A DNA stretch of 60,712 bases from a bacterium (lineage in GTDB: Bacteria; Electryoneota; Electryoneia; Electryoneales; Electryoneaceae). This document shows, piece after piece, positions 37,817 through 46,351 of the stretch. Positions within the stretch are counted from its first letter, which is position 1; the number at the start of each line of letters is the position of its first letter. The notes below the pieces were generated by a model. It ran no database searches, was not told the origin of the DNA, and saw only the letters and a program-made list of their open reading frames with translations. Location of the stretch: NCBI GenBank assembly GCA_020444265.1, contig JAHLLH010000008.1:122945-183656 (forward strand), read 5' to 3'. A program made the position numbers and the translations under genes.

Positions 37817-38166
37817 GACTGGTACACGTTCTTCGAGCAGCAGATAGTCGATGATGTTGGCAGCGAGATCGAGTGTGTGAGTCGCTTGGTACTCAGAGTG
37901 TTCCTGTCACAGGAACTTGGACGATACGCGTGGGATTGGTGACAGGTACGCAATCGCGGATGCGTGTGAGGGTAACGGTCACGAACCGAGGGCGTGGGGG
38001 ACTCGGAAGCACGAGGGGTTGGTGACAGGTACGCTCGAAGTCGATGCCTTGTAGTCGTACCGTAGCGGGTGAGTGTTTGGGGGAGTTTCCCACTAGGGTA
38101 GCGTGCGTACCAGTCACCGTAGGGTTCCGCACTGGCGAGGAAAAAAGGAAAACACGTGACAGTTAC
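37817..38166. repeat. Cluster of GTGACAGGTACG-like motifs
   Basis: GTGACTGGTACACG (37817), TTCCTGTCACAGGAA palindrome (37900), GTGACAGGTACGC (about 37940 and 38022), the inverted GCGTACCAGTCACC (about 38104) and GTGACAGTTACGC (38154) lie in 350 bases with no convincing gene. The last equals the core of the 24-bp palindrome at 5810. The open frames across this region are just translations of the motif. Confidence 0.55.
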
Positions 38167-38176
38167 GCTCGCAGGA

Positions 38177-38222
38177 TCGCGCCTTCGGCGCGAATATCCG
38201 TCAGGTCAGAGGACCTGACGGA
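38177..38222. repeat. SR-A hairpin A14 with GCGCC-TTC-GGCGC companion
   Basis: TCGCGCC, TTC, GGCGCGA (38177-38193), then TCCGTCAGGTC, AGAG, GACCTGACGGA (38197-38222). The companion hairpin also precedes A16 (44242-44258) and, in part, A4. Confidence 0.8.
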
Positions 38223-38287
38223 ACAGGACCGAGAGGGATCAGCAGTCCAGCCGCTAGCCAGAGCGAAACAGTCACTTCGAGAGACCG

Positions 38288-39604
38288 ATGAAAAAACCAA
38301 TGATTGCTGTGGTGGGCAGGCCGAATGTGGGCAAGTCCACCCTCTTCAACCGTCTGTTGCACAAACGTCATGCCATTGTGGAGGACACTCCCGGTGTGAC
38401 ACGGGACCGTTTGTACCGTGACATGGACTGGAACGGCATCCCCTTCACACTCGTCGATACCGGCGGGTTGATGACTCGTGCGCAGGAGCAGATGGATGAG
38501 CTGGTGTCGCAGGCTGCGCAGGTGGCGATTGCGCAGGCGGACAAGGTGATCTTCGTCATCGATGGCCGTGTCGAAGTGACCGATCTCGATGTGGAGATCG
38601 CACGGCTGGTGCAGAAGTATGACCGTCCGGTCAAGCTAGCCGTCACCAAGATCGATGCTCCCCACCTCGAAGCGAATGTCTACGAGTACTACTCACTTGG
38701 GCTCGGTGATCCGTTGGGTGTCAGCGGTGTGAGCGGGATGAATACCGGTGAGCTGCTCGATTGGGTTGTCGAGGGCTACGAGAAGCTGGGGGATGTCGAG
38801 GATGATCCGAATACGATTAACTTCGCGATCCTGGGTCGTCCGAATGTCGGCAAATCCTCGCTTGTGAATCGTCTGCTGGGTGAAGATCGACAGATTGTCA
38901 GCGATATACCCGGCACGACACGTGACGCAGTTGACCATACGATCAGGTACAACGGGAAAAAGGTTGTGCTGGTCGATACAGCCGGCCTGCTGCGTAAGGA
39001 TGTGCTCGGCCGTGGCGAACAGCTCGACTACTACACCTCGCTGCGTACGATGAGTGCGTTGGAACGCTGCGATGTGGCGGCAGTGTTGATCGATGCGGAA
39101 GAGGGGCTTACCCAGTACGAACGCCGTCTGATCGATGAAGTCCGTCAAAAGGGCAAGGGACTGATCGCGGTCTTCAACAAGTGGGACCTGATCGAGAAGG
39201 AGACAATGACCCAGAAGCGGACGGATGATGAGTTTCTCCGTGCGCTGCCGGATTTGTCCTTTGTGCCACGCATGTACATGTCGGCGTTGACCGGTCAAAG
39301 GGCTCGCAAAATCCTCGACATGGCGCTCCAGGTGCATCAGGAACGACTCAGGAGGATCACCACCTCCAAGCTGAACGATTTTATCGAATACATCACTGAG
39401 AAAGTACCGCCGCCCGCGGTCAAGGGGAAGCACCTCAAGATCAAGTACAGCAGCCAGGTGGCGACCGCGCCGCCGATCTTTGCCTTCTTCCTCGGCTTCC
39501 CGGAACTGATGCCTGACAACTACAAGCGCTACCTCGAGAACCGTCTACGCGAAGAGTATGGATTCGAGGGGGTGCCGATGAGGGTGGTGTTCCGGAAGAA
39601 GTAA
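38288..39604 (+). CDS. der: Ribosome biogenesis GTPase Der (EngA)
   Basis: A 438-residue tandem-GTPase protein needed for 50S assembly. G domain 1 has GRPNVGKSTLFNRLL (near residue 9), DTPGVTRDR and TKID; G domain 2 has GRPNVGKSSLVNRLLG (near 184), DIPGTTRDAVD, DTAGL and NKWDLIEK. A KH-like C-terminal domain ends EGVPMRVVFRKK. Complete and typical. Confidence 0.98.
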   Translation: MKKPMIAVVGRPNVGKSTLFNRLLHKRHAIVEDTPGVTRDRLYRDMDWNGIPFTLVDTGGLMTRAQEQMDELVSQAAQVAIAQADKVIFVIDGRVEVTDLDVEIARLVQKYDRPVKLAVTKIDAPHLEANVYEYYSLGLGDPLGVSGVSGMNTGELLDWVVEGYEKLGDVEDDPNTINFAILGRPNVGKSSLVNRLLGEDRQIVSDIPGTTRDAVDHTIRYNGKKVVLVDTAGLLRKDVLGRGEQLDYYTSLRTMSALERCDVAAVLIDAEEGLTQYERRLIDEVRQKGKGLIAVFNKWDLIEKETMTQKRTDDEFLRALPDLSFVPRMYMSALTGQRARKILDMALQVHQERLRRITTSKLNDFIEYITEKVPPPAVKGKHLKIKYSSQVATAPPIFAFFLGFPELMPDNYKRYLENRLREEYGFEGVPMRVVFRKK

Positions 39605-39612
39605 AGGGAGAA

Positions 39613-39777
39613 GTCATCCCCAGCGCGATTGGGTGCTTTAGCACCCTTGTGTCCGCAGGACACCACCAGCGTGTCGGGGATTCCCTTGCTATCGCACCGC
39701 TTCGGGGGATCCCCGACGCCCACGGGTTCCCTGCGGTCACGACACCGTTGGCACGGTGTTGTGGGCTGGGGATGACA
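39613..39777. repeat. SR-C structured repeat, copy C5
   Basis: Ends GTCATCCCCAGC and GCTGGGGATGACA. Stem 1 is weakly paired (CAGCGCG with CAGCGTG flanks) but encloses perfect GGGTGC/GCACCC and GTGTCC/GGACAC hairpins; stem 2 is GCCCAC/GTGGGC with inner ACACCGT/ACGGTGT. The centre is CTATCGCACCGC. It fills the der-priA gap. Confidence 0.9.
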
Positions 39778-39797
39778 GATAATGACGAGAGAACTTC

Positions 39798-42245
39798 ATG
39801 CCCAAACCGATCACATCCCTGCAAGTGGCGGTTCCCGGTCCGAAGGGACGGCTGCTGAGCTATGCACCGCCCGAAGGTGGGGTGCAAGGGGAAGTGATCG
39901 GCTGCCGTGTCCAAGTGCCAATCGGACCGAGGAGATCGGTTGGTGTGGTGGTGGGGATCGACAGCAACCCGCCGACCATGAAATTGCGTCCCATCGAAGA
40001 AATCCTCGATAATCACCCCTCTGTCCCCGCCGATTTGCTCACCCTGACCCGGTGGGTTGCCGAGTACTACTTTTGCGACTGGATTGATGTACTTCGTGCC
40101 GCGCTTCCCGCCGGGCTGATGCGTGCTCCGGATTTATTGATCGAATGGACCGGCCCGCAGCTCGAAGGGCAGTGGCCACACGAAGTGCAGCAGGACAAGA
40201 CGATGGTGCGTATCGCACGGACCATCGCGGGCGCGGGGCGCCTCACCTCGGGGCAGGTCCAAAAACAGGTGAAACGAGCTCCCGGCCTCTACCGTGCCCT
40301 GAACGCCCTGCGTGATCTTGACCTGCTCACGCTTGAGGATCGTCAGGTGCTCAACCGGGAACGAGCGCATTCGGTCGAAATGGTGCAGCTTGCCGAGAAA
40401 GCAGACTGCGGAACCCTCCCCGCCAATGCCAAGGCACGAATCCGTCTCTTCGACTACCTGAAAGCATGTGCCGCACCTGTCGAATGGGGAGTGGCAAAGA
40501 AGGAGGCCAGGGTCGAGCGGAACAGCCTCGATGCACTGGTCGATGCTGGGCTGGTCGCTATTGAACGCAAATCCCGAGACACCTTCACGGCAGGCTTTGA
40601 CCCACGCGCCGCCGCTGAATTGCCCGAGCTGAGTGAGGGGCAGAAGCCGGTCGTTGAAGAGCTTGCCTTGGCAATTGAGAAGGGCAAGTTCAGCCCCTTC
40701 CTGCTGAGTGGTCTTCCGGGAGCGGGGAAGACCCGTGTTTATGTCGAAGCGATTCAACGGACCCTCGCAAAGGGACGAGGTGTACTGATCCTCGTCCCAG
40801 AAATCGGCCTGACTCCACAGGTGGTCGCACGAATTCGTGCTTCCTTGCCGGAAAAGGTCGCAGTGTTGCATTCGGGGCTTTCTGCTGCGCAACGTGTTGC
40901 GGCCTGGCGTGAGGTGCTCGAAGGGAAAACGAAGGTTGTAGTCGGGCCACGTTCCGCCATCTTTGCACCCATCGCCAACCTCGGGCTGATCGTGGTGGAC
41001 GAGGAACACGAAGAATCCTACAAGCAGCACGATCCGGCCCCACGCTACCATGCACGAGATGTTGCGCTGGTACGTGGCAAACAATCGAATGCCACGGTGA
41101 TGCTGGTATCCGCAACCCCCAGCCTTGAAACACTTCGTCTGGTTGAAGAAGGTCAACTGAAGCAGTTGACCTTGCCCAGCCGTTTCGGGGCAGGTTGGCC
41201 GGTGGTGACTATTGTCGACCGTCGCCGTGAGGGTCCGGATGCGCCCTATGTGGGGCCGCATTTGGCACGCGAAATCGAGGAACGTGGGAAACGAGGCGAA
41301 GGAATTGTTCTATTAATTACCCGCCGTGGATTTGCGCCGGTGTTGACCTGTACCGATTGCGGTCACCGTATCTCCTGCCCCAACTGCGAAGTGAGCCTGA
41401 CCTATCATCGTGGCGAACGACCTTTCCTGCGCTGCCACCTTTGTGGATACAACAAACCGGCGCCCGGAATATGCCCGGAATGCCGAGGTGAGACAATGAC
41501 CCCACTCGGGGCGGGCACCCAGCGAATCGAAGAAGAGATTCAGGAACGATTCCCCACCCTTGCTCCGATCCGTATGGATAGTGATACCACCAGACGCAGC
41601 GGCGCGCACGAGCGCATCCTGCGTGAGTTTGGTGAGGGGGATGCTCAGCTACTGCTCGGCACCCAGGTGGTTGCGAAGGGACATGACTTCGCCCATGTAA
41701 CTCTGGTCGGTGTGGTCAATGCCGATCCTGCGCTGTCGCAACCTGATTTTCGCAGTTCGGAACGGACATTCCGTTTGCTGGTGCAGGCGGCGGGACGCGC
41801 AGGTCGTGGCGAACAGGCGGGCGAAATGATCGTCCAGACCCTCGCCCCGGAGGAAGGTGTTTTTACCTCTCTATCTAAGCCGGATATTGATGGCTTCCTG
41901 CACACCCTGATGACCCAGCGCAAGGCCCTTTCCTACGCTCCTTATTCACGGATGGCGATGGTCACTTTCATAGCGCCGCAGGATGACCGTGCGCGACGAG
42001 ATGCTGAGAGTTTTGCCGCCGAGATGAGAAAAGCGGGAGAAGGGTTGATGGTCCGCGGACCAGTGCAGGCCTATGTCCCACGCGTGAAACGGCAATGGCG
42101 CTGGAGGATCCTCCTCTCAACGGACCGTGAAAGGGATCCATCCGGCAGTCGAATGCGTGCAATCCTGAAGCAAACCCTCGGGAGTCAGCTTCTGGAAGCC
42201 GGAGTGGCAGTGATTGTGGACATCGATCCCCTGGAGGTGGCGTGA
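39798..42245 (+). CDS. priA: Primosomal protein N' (replication restart helicase PriA)
   Basis: An 815-residue restart helicase. The N-terminal 3'-DNA-binding domain has SVGVVVGIDSNPP; the winged-helix region follows. Walker A is GLPGAGKTRVYVEA (near residue 306; the usual form is GVTGSGKT), and motif II is VVDEEHEESYKQ. Paired zinc sites: CTDCGHRISCPNC and CHLCGYNKPAPGICPEC (near 517-570). Motif VI region QAAGRAGRGEQAGEM. The C-terminal domain is complete. The last 4 bases overlap the next gene. Confidence 0.97.
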   Translation: MPKPITSLQVAVPGPKGRLLSYAPPEGGVQGEVIGCRVQVPIGPRRSVGVVVGIDSNPPTMKLRPIEEILDNHPSVPADLLTLTRWVAEYYFCDWIDVLRAALPAGLMRAPDLLIEWTGPQLEGQWPHEVQQDKTMVRIARTIAGAGRLTSGQVQKQVKRAPGLYRALNALRDLDLLTLEDRQVLNRERAHSVEMVQLAEKADCGTLPANAKARIRLFDYLKACAAPVEWGVAKKEARVERNSLDALVDAGLVAIERKSRDTFTAGFDPRAAAELPELSEGQKPVVEELALAIEKGKFSPFLLSGLPGAGKTRVYVEAIQRTLAKGRGVLILVPEIGLTPQVVARIRASLPEKVAVLHSGLSAAQRVAAWREVLEGKTKVVVGPRSAIFAPIANLGLIVVDEEHEESYKQHDPAPRYHARDVALVRGKQSNATVMLVSATPSLETLRLVEEGQLKQLTLPSRFGAGWPVVTIVDRRREGPDAPYVGPHLAREIEERGKRGEGIVLLITRRGFAPVLTCTDCGHRISCPNCEVSLTYHRGERPFLRCHLCGYNKPAPGICPECRGETMTPLGAGTQRIEEEIQERFPTLAPIRMDSDTTRRSGAHERILREFGEGDAQLLLGTQVVAKGHDFAHVTLVGVVNADPALSQPDFRSSERTFRLLVQAAGRAGRGEQAGEMIVQTLAPEEGVFTSLSKPDIDGFLHTLMTQRKALSYAPYSRMAMVTFIAPQDDRARRDAESFAAEMRKAGEGLMVRGPVQAYVPRVKRQWRWRILLSTDRERDPSGSRMRAILKQTLGSQLLEAGVAVIVDIDPLEVA

Positions 42246-43228
42246 GACGATTCTTCTTCGTCCTGATGGCCACCCTCCTGCTGTTCCAGGTCGTTCCAAC
42301 CTGGGCGCAACAGGGGAATCTGCCCCCAGGTGAGTGGATCGAAAAGCAATCAGGTGGGATAGTTGTGATTCACGAGCCGGGTGAACGTCAGGCGGCGGAT
42401 GCCCTGCTGAAGCTCTATGATGAACGATTGCCTGAGATTTCCGCGAATCTCGGATTGGACGTTCCTGCAGGGATTAGGGTCTTTATTGCACCGAGTCATG
42501 CCCGTTTCCGTTACATGACTCGCGGTTTGCCGGAGTGGACGGGTGGGGTGGCATATCCCCGGCAGAAGGTGATCATCCTGCAAGCTCCTCGCCTGTACCA
42601 GCAGCAGGGGCAATTTGCGGTGACAGCCTTGCACGAGGCGATCCACATCATGACGGATCACGATGGGGCTTCGCATTTACCGCGTTGGCTGTCGGAGGGA
42701 TTGGCGATGTACCTCTCCGGCGAGACGATGTACAAGCAGCGCACTCCGCTGGGCCGTGCGGTGGTCTTCGGCAAGACCTACACGCTCGAAGGGATCGAGG
42801 AGATGTTGCGTCTCGGGCCGGAACAGGCACGGGTCGCCTATTTGCAATCGATTAACTTTGTTGAGTTTATCGTCGAACGTTACGGTTGGCCGGCGATTGC
42901 ACAGCTCGTTCAGGGCTACAAGGCAGGTGAGAACGACGATGAGATGTTCATCGCGATTACGGGACGGGACCTGTTTGATGTTGAATCAGCCTGGCACCGT
43001 GACCTGCGGCATCACTACAGGTGGTATGGTTTGTTGAACTGGATCAATTTTGATACCATTTTGTGGAGTAGTGCGGCATTGCTGGTAATCATTTCGGGTG
43101 GCCTGGCCATCTACAGGAGGCGCAGCTATTACAAGGATAAGGGTGATGAAGAACCCCCGATCGATGGGGGGGAGAAGCAGGACCCAATTACGGGAGAATG
43201 GTATGTTGACGATGATTACTGGCAGTAA
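42242..43228 (+). CDS. Membrane-anchored zinc metallopeptidase (peptidase MA-like)
   Basis: 328 residues from GTG 42242, coupled to priA by a GTGA overlap. Signal peptide to about WAQQ. The gluzincin core has HEAIH (ALHEAIHIMTDHD, near residue 130) and the downstream Glu in RWLSEGLAMYLSGE, as in peptidase MA/M61-like proteins. A single membrane helix near the C-terminus (TILWSSAALLVIISGGLAIY, about 274-293) is followed by a short acidic tail (EEPPIDGGEKQDPITG). Probably periplasmic with a membrane anchor. It overlaps the following PorV/Q-like gene by 26 bases. Confidence 0.82.
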   Translation: MRRFFFVLMATLLLFQVVPTWAQQGNLPPGEWIEKQSGGIVVIHEPGERQAADALLKLYDERLPEISANLGLDVPAGIRVFIAPSHARFRYMTRGLPEWTGGVAYPRQKVIILQAPRLYQQQGQFAVTALHEAIHIMTDHDGASHLPRWLSEGLAMYLSGETMYKQRTPLGRAVVFGKTYTLEGIEEMLRLGPEQARVAYLQSINFVEFIVERYGWPAIAQLVQGYKAGENDDEMFIAITGRDLFDVESAWHRDLRHHYRWYGLLNWINFDTILWSSAALLVIISGGLAIYRRRSYYKDKGDEEPPIDGGEKQDPITGEWYVDDDYWQ

Positions 43229-44135
43229 ACGGCTCGCCGTGTTGCTGCTCGTGGCGCTGCTTGCCTCGGCAGCCCATGCATCGAATGGCTTCGATATCCT
43301 GCGTCAGGACCCGACTCCGCGTGGTGCCGCGCTGGCAAGCCACCCTATTGCCCTGTCCTATGGTGATCCAGGCGCGATTGCTTACAATCCAGCTGGATTG
43401 TCTGGTGTGGATCGACGGTCCGCCCTGGTGTCGTATACGGACCACCATCTCGATCTTTCCGGCGGGCAGGTGGCCTACGCGATGCCCTACAAAAAGGGTG
43501 TCGGAGCGGTAGGGGTCAATTGGTTCAGCTACGGAGAATTCCAACGACGGGAATCCTTCGAGACACCGGCAAATGGCAGTTTTACACCGTCCGACTTCGT
43601 GCTCTCTGCGGCCTACGCTCAACCCCTCTTTTACGGAATCTCCGCAGGGGCGACAGCCAAGATGCTACGGATGGAGATCGACCAGTATACCTCGACAGCG
43701 TTCGCGGCAGACCTCGGCGCGATGTGGCGTGAGGATGTGAACGGGGTGACCCTCGCCGCGACCCTCTCCAACCTGGGCTACCAGTTGTCCACCTTCGATG
43801 GCTTTCGTGAGGAGCTGCCGTTGACAGCTCGCCTCGCCTTTGCCAAGCAACTCGCCCATCTACCCCTCGAGTTGAACGCGACCGCTCATTATGAATTGGA
43901 TGGCAGCTTCTACGCTACGGGCGGAGGTGAGTTTACCATCTCGCCGCAGTTGAAACTGCGTGCCGGGTACACGACCCTTGCATCCGATTATGCTGTAGGG
44001 GGAGCGGAAGATGGCACCGCCGGGATTTCGGCTGGTCTGGGGCTCTTCGTCGACCGATTCCGACTTGATTACGCGTTCCTTTCCCAGGGAGCGCTCGGGT
44101 CGATTCACCGCTTTGGGTTCGGGCTGATGCTGTAG
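43203..44135 (+). CDS. PorV/PorQ-family outer-membrane protein
   Basis: 310 residues from ATG 43203 (a second ATG is at 43212); GGGAG lies about 8 bases upstream, and the start overlaps the peptidase gene by 26 bases. Signal peptide MLTMITGSKRLAVLLLVALL to HAS. The mature start RGAALASHPIALSYGDPGAI then AYNPAGLSG is the UPF0164/PorV-PorQ signature, followed by repeated beta strands of a FadL-like barrel. In T9SS bacteria PorV or PorQ members take part in cargo release; other members are of unknown role. It fits the T9SS cargo genes elsewhere in the window. Confidence 0.83.
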   Translation: MLTMITGSKRLAVLLLVALLASAAHASNGFDILRQDPTPRGAALASHPIALSYGDPGAIAYNPAGLSGVDRRSALVSYTDHHLDLSGGQVAYAMPYKKGVGAVGVNWFSYGEFQRRESFETPANGSFTPSDFVLSAAYAQPLFYGISAGATAKMLRMEIDQYTSTAFAADLGAMWREDVNGVTLAATLSNLGYQLSTFDGFREELPLTARLAFAKQLAHLPLELNATAHYELDGSFYATGGGEFTISPQLKLRAGYTTLASDYAVGGAEDGTAGISAGLGLFVDRFRLDYAFLSQGALGSIHRFGFGLML

Positions 44136-44162
44136 GGTGATAAGGGAGCCAGGGCGATTCCT

Positions 44163-44358
44163 TCAGGTCTCCGCTTCGCTATTCAAGGTTGTGTCAGATC
44201 CATGTAAGATGTTGTGTCAGATCCTCAGATCTGACACTTGGTTCGCGCCGAAGGCGCGATAGTCCTTCAGGTCTCCGCTACGCTAATGACCTGACGGAAC
44301 AGCATGTGGCCCCCGAGCCTGACGCATGATCCACCAGACGTGGGCGACTGACGGAACG
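44163..44358. repeat. SR-A repeat cluster A15-A17
   Basis: TTCAGGTCTCCGCTTCGC (44163, half hairpin), A15 GTGTCAGATC, CTCA, GATCTGACAC (44214-44237), companion CGCGCC, GAA, GGCGCG (44243-44257), A16 TCAGGTC...GACCTGA with loop TCCGCTACGCTAAT (44267-44294), and a decayed GCCTGACGC...CAGACGTGGGCGACTGACGG (44317-44353). Nothing else is seen between the PorV/Q and sigma genes. Confidence 0.8.
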
Positions 44359-44421
44359 GAGGTCGTTGTGGCTCCCACTGTCTCCCTCGTATCCTGTCGC
44401 TATTAAACCGTTCGTCCCTGC

Positions 44422-44446
44422 GGAACGTCCTACCTGTGACGGTACC
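44422..44446 (+). promoter_or_regulatory. Possible ECF-type promoter of the sigma operon
   Basis: GGAAC (44422-44426), 15-16 bases, GGTACC (44441-44446) resembles an extracytoplasmic-function sigma promoter. It would start the transcript just upstream of the strong ribosome site at 44485. Spacing and the -10 box are only approximate. Confidence 0.3.
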
Positions 44447-44499
44447 GCAGAATGACCGGAGGCAAGGTGATCGAGGTGGCGCTGAAAGGAGGGAACATC

Positions 44500-45147
44500 G
44501 TGCTTCGAGTGGATCCACAAGCTGGACCCGCGAAGGAGCATGCTGTGCACCCTCCGGACGACCCCGCTCCCCGTCCCGCGCAAGCCCCTTCCGATCCCTT
44601 CACCGCGCGTGATTTGCTCGCCCTGGTCGAAGTCGACCGTGAGCAAGCATTAAACGACCTCGTTCAGCGGTATCGTCAAGAGATCTTTGACCTGTGTGCC
44701 CGAGTCAGCGGCAGCCGCAGTGAAGCGGAGGACCTGGCGCAGGAGACCTTTATCCGCGCCTATGAGAACCTCGGTGGGTACCGTGGCGATGCCGCTCCGC
44801 GATCCTGGCTCTACCGGATTGCGATCAACCGATCCATTACGTTTACCCGTCGTCTGAAACGGTGGCGGATGAAACGTGGCGGGGAGGATGAACTATTCCC
44901 CGAGTTGCCGGAGCTGGCCTCGGAATCGGCGGAAAGGGTGACAGAAAACCGTGACCTCGCCAAACGAGCGCATCGGGTGTTGCAGGATGTGTCTGATCGT
45001 CAACGAACCGCGGTGATTCTACGAGTGGTCCGTGACCTGCCCTATGAAGAGGTAGCGCAGATCATGGGGATTTCGGTAGGTGCCGCAAAAGCCAACGTCC
45101 ATCACGGACTGAAAAAGGTACGCGAAGCGTTGGGGGAGGATGTATGA
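44500..45147 (+). CDS. ECF RNA polymerase sigma factor (RpoE-like)
   Basis: 215 residues from GTG 44500. This start is chosen because AAAGGAGG ends 7 bases upstream; the in-frame ATG 44452 lacks one and adds residues not expected in the family. After a Pro-rich leader, sigma region 2 is VQRYRQEIFDLCARVSGS, then SEAEDLAQETFIRAYENLGG and SWLYRIAINRSI; region 4 is SDRQRTAVILRVVRDLPYEE then VAQIMGISVGAAKANVHHGL. The stop overlaps the next gene by 4 bases. Probably controlled by the membrane protein encoded next and responsive to envelope stress. Confidence 0.94.
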   Translation: MLRVDPQAGPAKEHAVHPPDDPAPRPAQAPSDPFTARDLLALVEVDREQALNDLVQRYRQEIFDLCARVSGSRSEAEDLAQETFIRAYENLGGYRGDAAPRSWLYRIAINRSITFTRRLKRWRMKRGGEDELFPELPELASESAERVTENRDLAKRAHRVLQDVSDRQRTAVILRVVRDLPYEEVAQIMGISVGAAKANVHHGLKKVREALGEDV

Positions 45148-45659
45148 TTCGCCAGAACAACAATCCTGTGGGCGATCCCCTCGACCGGTACAGTGAGCTT
45201 GAGATTCGCCCCACAAGGATGAATGACAACGCCTTCGCCAGCGAGGTGCTGGCGGGAGTACATCAACGGAAACGTCACCGTGAGACGCGCAGGCACTCCC
45301 TCGCGGTGCTCACTTCGGTCTTGCTGCTGGTGTTGACTCTCCAGGGGCAGGATAGTCTGCGCCTGCTCGGAGTGAACAGGACCGATTCTACCAACAGCGA
45401 ATCCATCGCATTGGCGAAAGCCGACAGCATGCTCGATGACCTCGCCTCCTCGACCCTGGAGGAGGATGTTTCCAGCTTCATCGATTACCTGAACAGCGAC
45501 TTGCCGGCTGATCCCGTCGCCGGATTAGCACTGTATGACGATGATGCGGTGGACGAAGCGTTGAAACAGCTGGCAAACGGCTCCATTTTTGACATGAGCT
45601 CGAACCAGACCGACAACCAGACCTCCGGCAAGCACGCCGGGTTGAAAGAGGGGGTGTAG
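45144..45659 (+). CDS. Putative anti-sigma factor (single-pass membrane protein)
   Basis: 171 residues. The N-terminal 45 residues are cytoplasmic in character (LDRYSELEIRPTRMNDNAFA); a membrane helix lies near 52-67 (SLAVLTSVLLLVLTLQ); and a periplasmic acidic domain follows (ADSMLDDLASSTLEEDVSSF, YDDDAVDEALKQLANGS). No zinc-binding anti-sigma motif HxxxCxxC is present. The anti-sigma role is inferred from the ATGA overlap with the sigma gene and the topology, not from sequence family. Confidence 0.6.
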   Translation: MIRQNNNPVGDPLDRYSELEIRPTRMNDNAFASEVLAGVHQRKRHRETRRHSLAVLTSVLLLVLTLQGQDSLRLLGVNRTDSTNSESIALAKADSMLDDLASSTLEEDVSSFIDYLNSDLPADPVAGLALYDDDAVDEALKQLANGSIFDMSSNQTDNQTSGKHAGLKEGV

Positions 45660-45660
45660 G

Positions 45661-46203
45661 ATGAGACGGATGCTGATGCTTTTCTGTGCCGTCCTGATGA
45701 GTGCAACACTCTTCGCACAGCCGCCAACTCCGAACCCGGATGTGCCAGATCCGCAATGGATGCGACGGGAACGGATCAACGAGCGCATTGAGGCGATGCG
45801 TATCTGGAAATTGACCGAGGCGCTATCACTCGATGCAGATCGTGCCGTGGTCTTTTTCCCGCGGTACAAGGTGTACCTCGCGACGATGGATTCTCTCGAG
45901 ATGAAGCGGATGGATATCCTGCAGGCGATATCGGTCGGTGTTGAAGCGGACTCATCGATGGACTACAAGGCGAAGGTGAGCGAGATTCAGCGGACAAGCC
46001 GTGCCATCCTCGACCAGCAGGAAGCGTTCCTCAAGCAGAACAGCGATGTGCTGAGCGAGAAGGAACAGGCGGCCTTCATCATGTTCGAGCACCGCTTCCA
46101 CCAACGGTTGCGTGATATTGTCCGCGACCTGCGAAGGGACCACGCGCCACCGGCGACGCCACCGCCTCCTTTCCCAGAGAAGGATCACCGACGTCGTCGC
46201 TGA
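45661..46203 (+). CDS. CpxP/Spy-like periplasmic protein
   Basis: 180 residues starting one base after the putative anti-sigma gene. Signal peptide MRRMLMLFCAVLMSATLFA. The mature part is all-helical: RIWKLTEALSLDADRAVVFF (an LT..LSL..D motif like the LTxxQ repeat) and SDVLSEKEQAAFIMFEHRFH. The C-terminus is Pro- and Arg-rich (PPATPPPPFPEKDHRRRR). The pattern resembles periplasmic heavy-metal-sensor/CpxP/Spy chaperones that restrain or report to sigma systems. Translationally coupled; a perfect terminator follows. Confidence 0.7.
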   Translation: MRRMLMLFCAVLMSATLFAQPPTPNPDVPDPQWMRRERINERIEAMRIWKLTEALSLDADRAVVFFPRYKVYLATMDSLEMKRMDILQAISVGVEADSSMDYKAKVSEIQRTSRAILDQQEAFLKQNSDVLSEKEQAAFIMFEHRFHQRLRDIVRDLRRDHAPPATPPPPFPEKDHRRRR

Positions 46204-46229
46204 TTCTGGAAAAATGCAGCACCCATATT

Positions 46230-46287
46230 CCGTCAGGCCCCAGAGCCTGACGGTTTTTTTGTCAGACGTGGGCATTTGATAGAACGG
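46230..46287 (+). terminator. Terminator of the sigma operon built from an SR-A pair (A18)
   Basis: CCGTCAGGC, CCCAGA, GCCTGACGG (46230-46253) followed by seven T gives a textbook terminator. The next stretch GTCAGACGTGGGCATTTGAT (46261-46280) then AGAACGG is the second hairpin of pair A5/A6 in decayed form. A mobile hairpin pair thus seems to act as the operon terminator. Confidence 0.85.
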
Positions 46288-46298
46288 AACAGAGGAAA

Positions 46299-46320
46299 CC
46301 CCGGAGTCAAGCTGCCGGGG
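46299..46320 (-). terminator. Terminator of the 218-residue protein gene
   Basis: On the reverse strand CCCCGG(CAG)...CCGGGG is followed by TTTCCTCT, 30 bases after the stop of the 46352 gene. Confidence 0.7.
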
Positions 46321-46351
46321 TCGGTATTAACCATCACGTTTTGTCAGTGGG

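Noticed and set aside
37893-38132. Reverse frame with repeated VPVT and VTVTL
   Set aside because: It is a translation of the GTGACAGGTACG motif cluster; no ribosome site.
37817-38166. CRISPR-like array
   Set aside because: Motifs are 12-13 bases, in both orientations and unevenly spaced; no spacers or cas genes.
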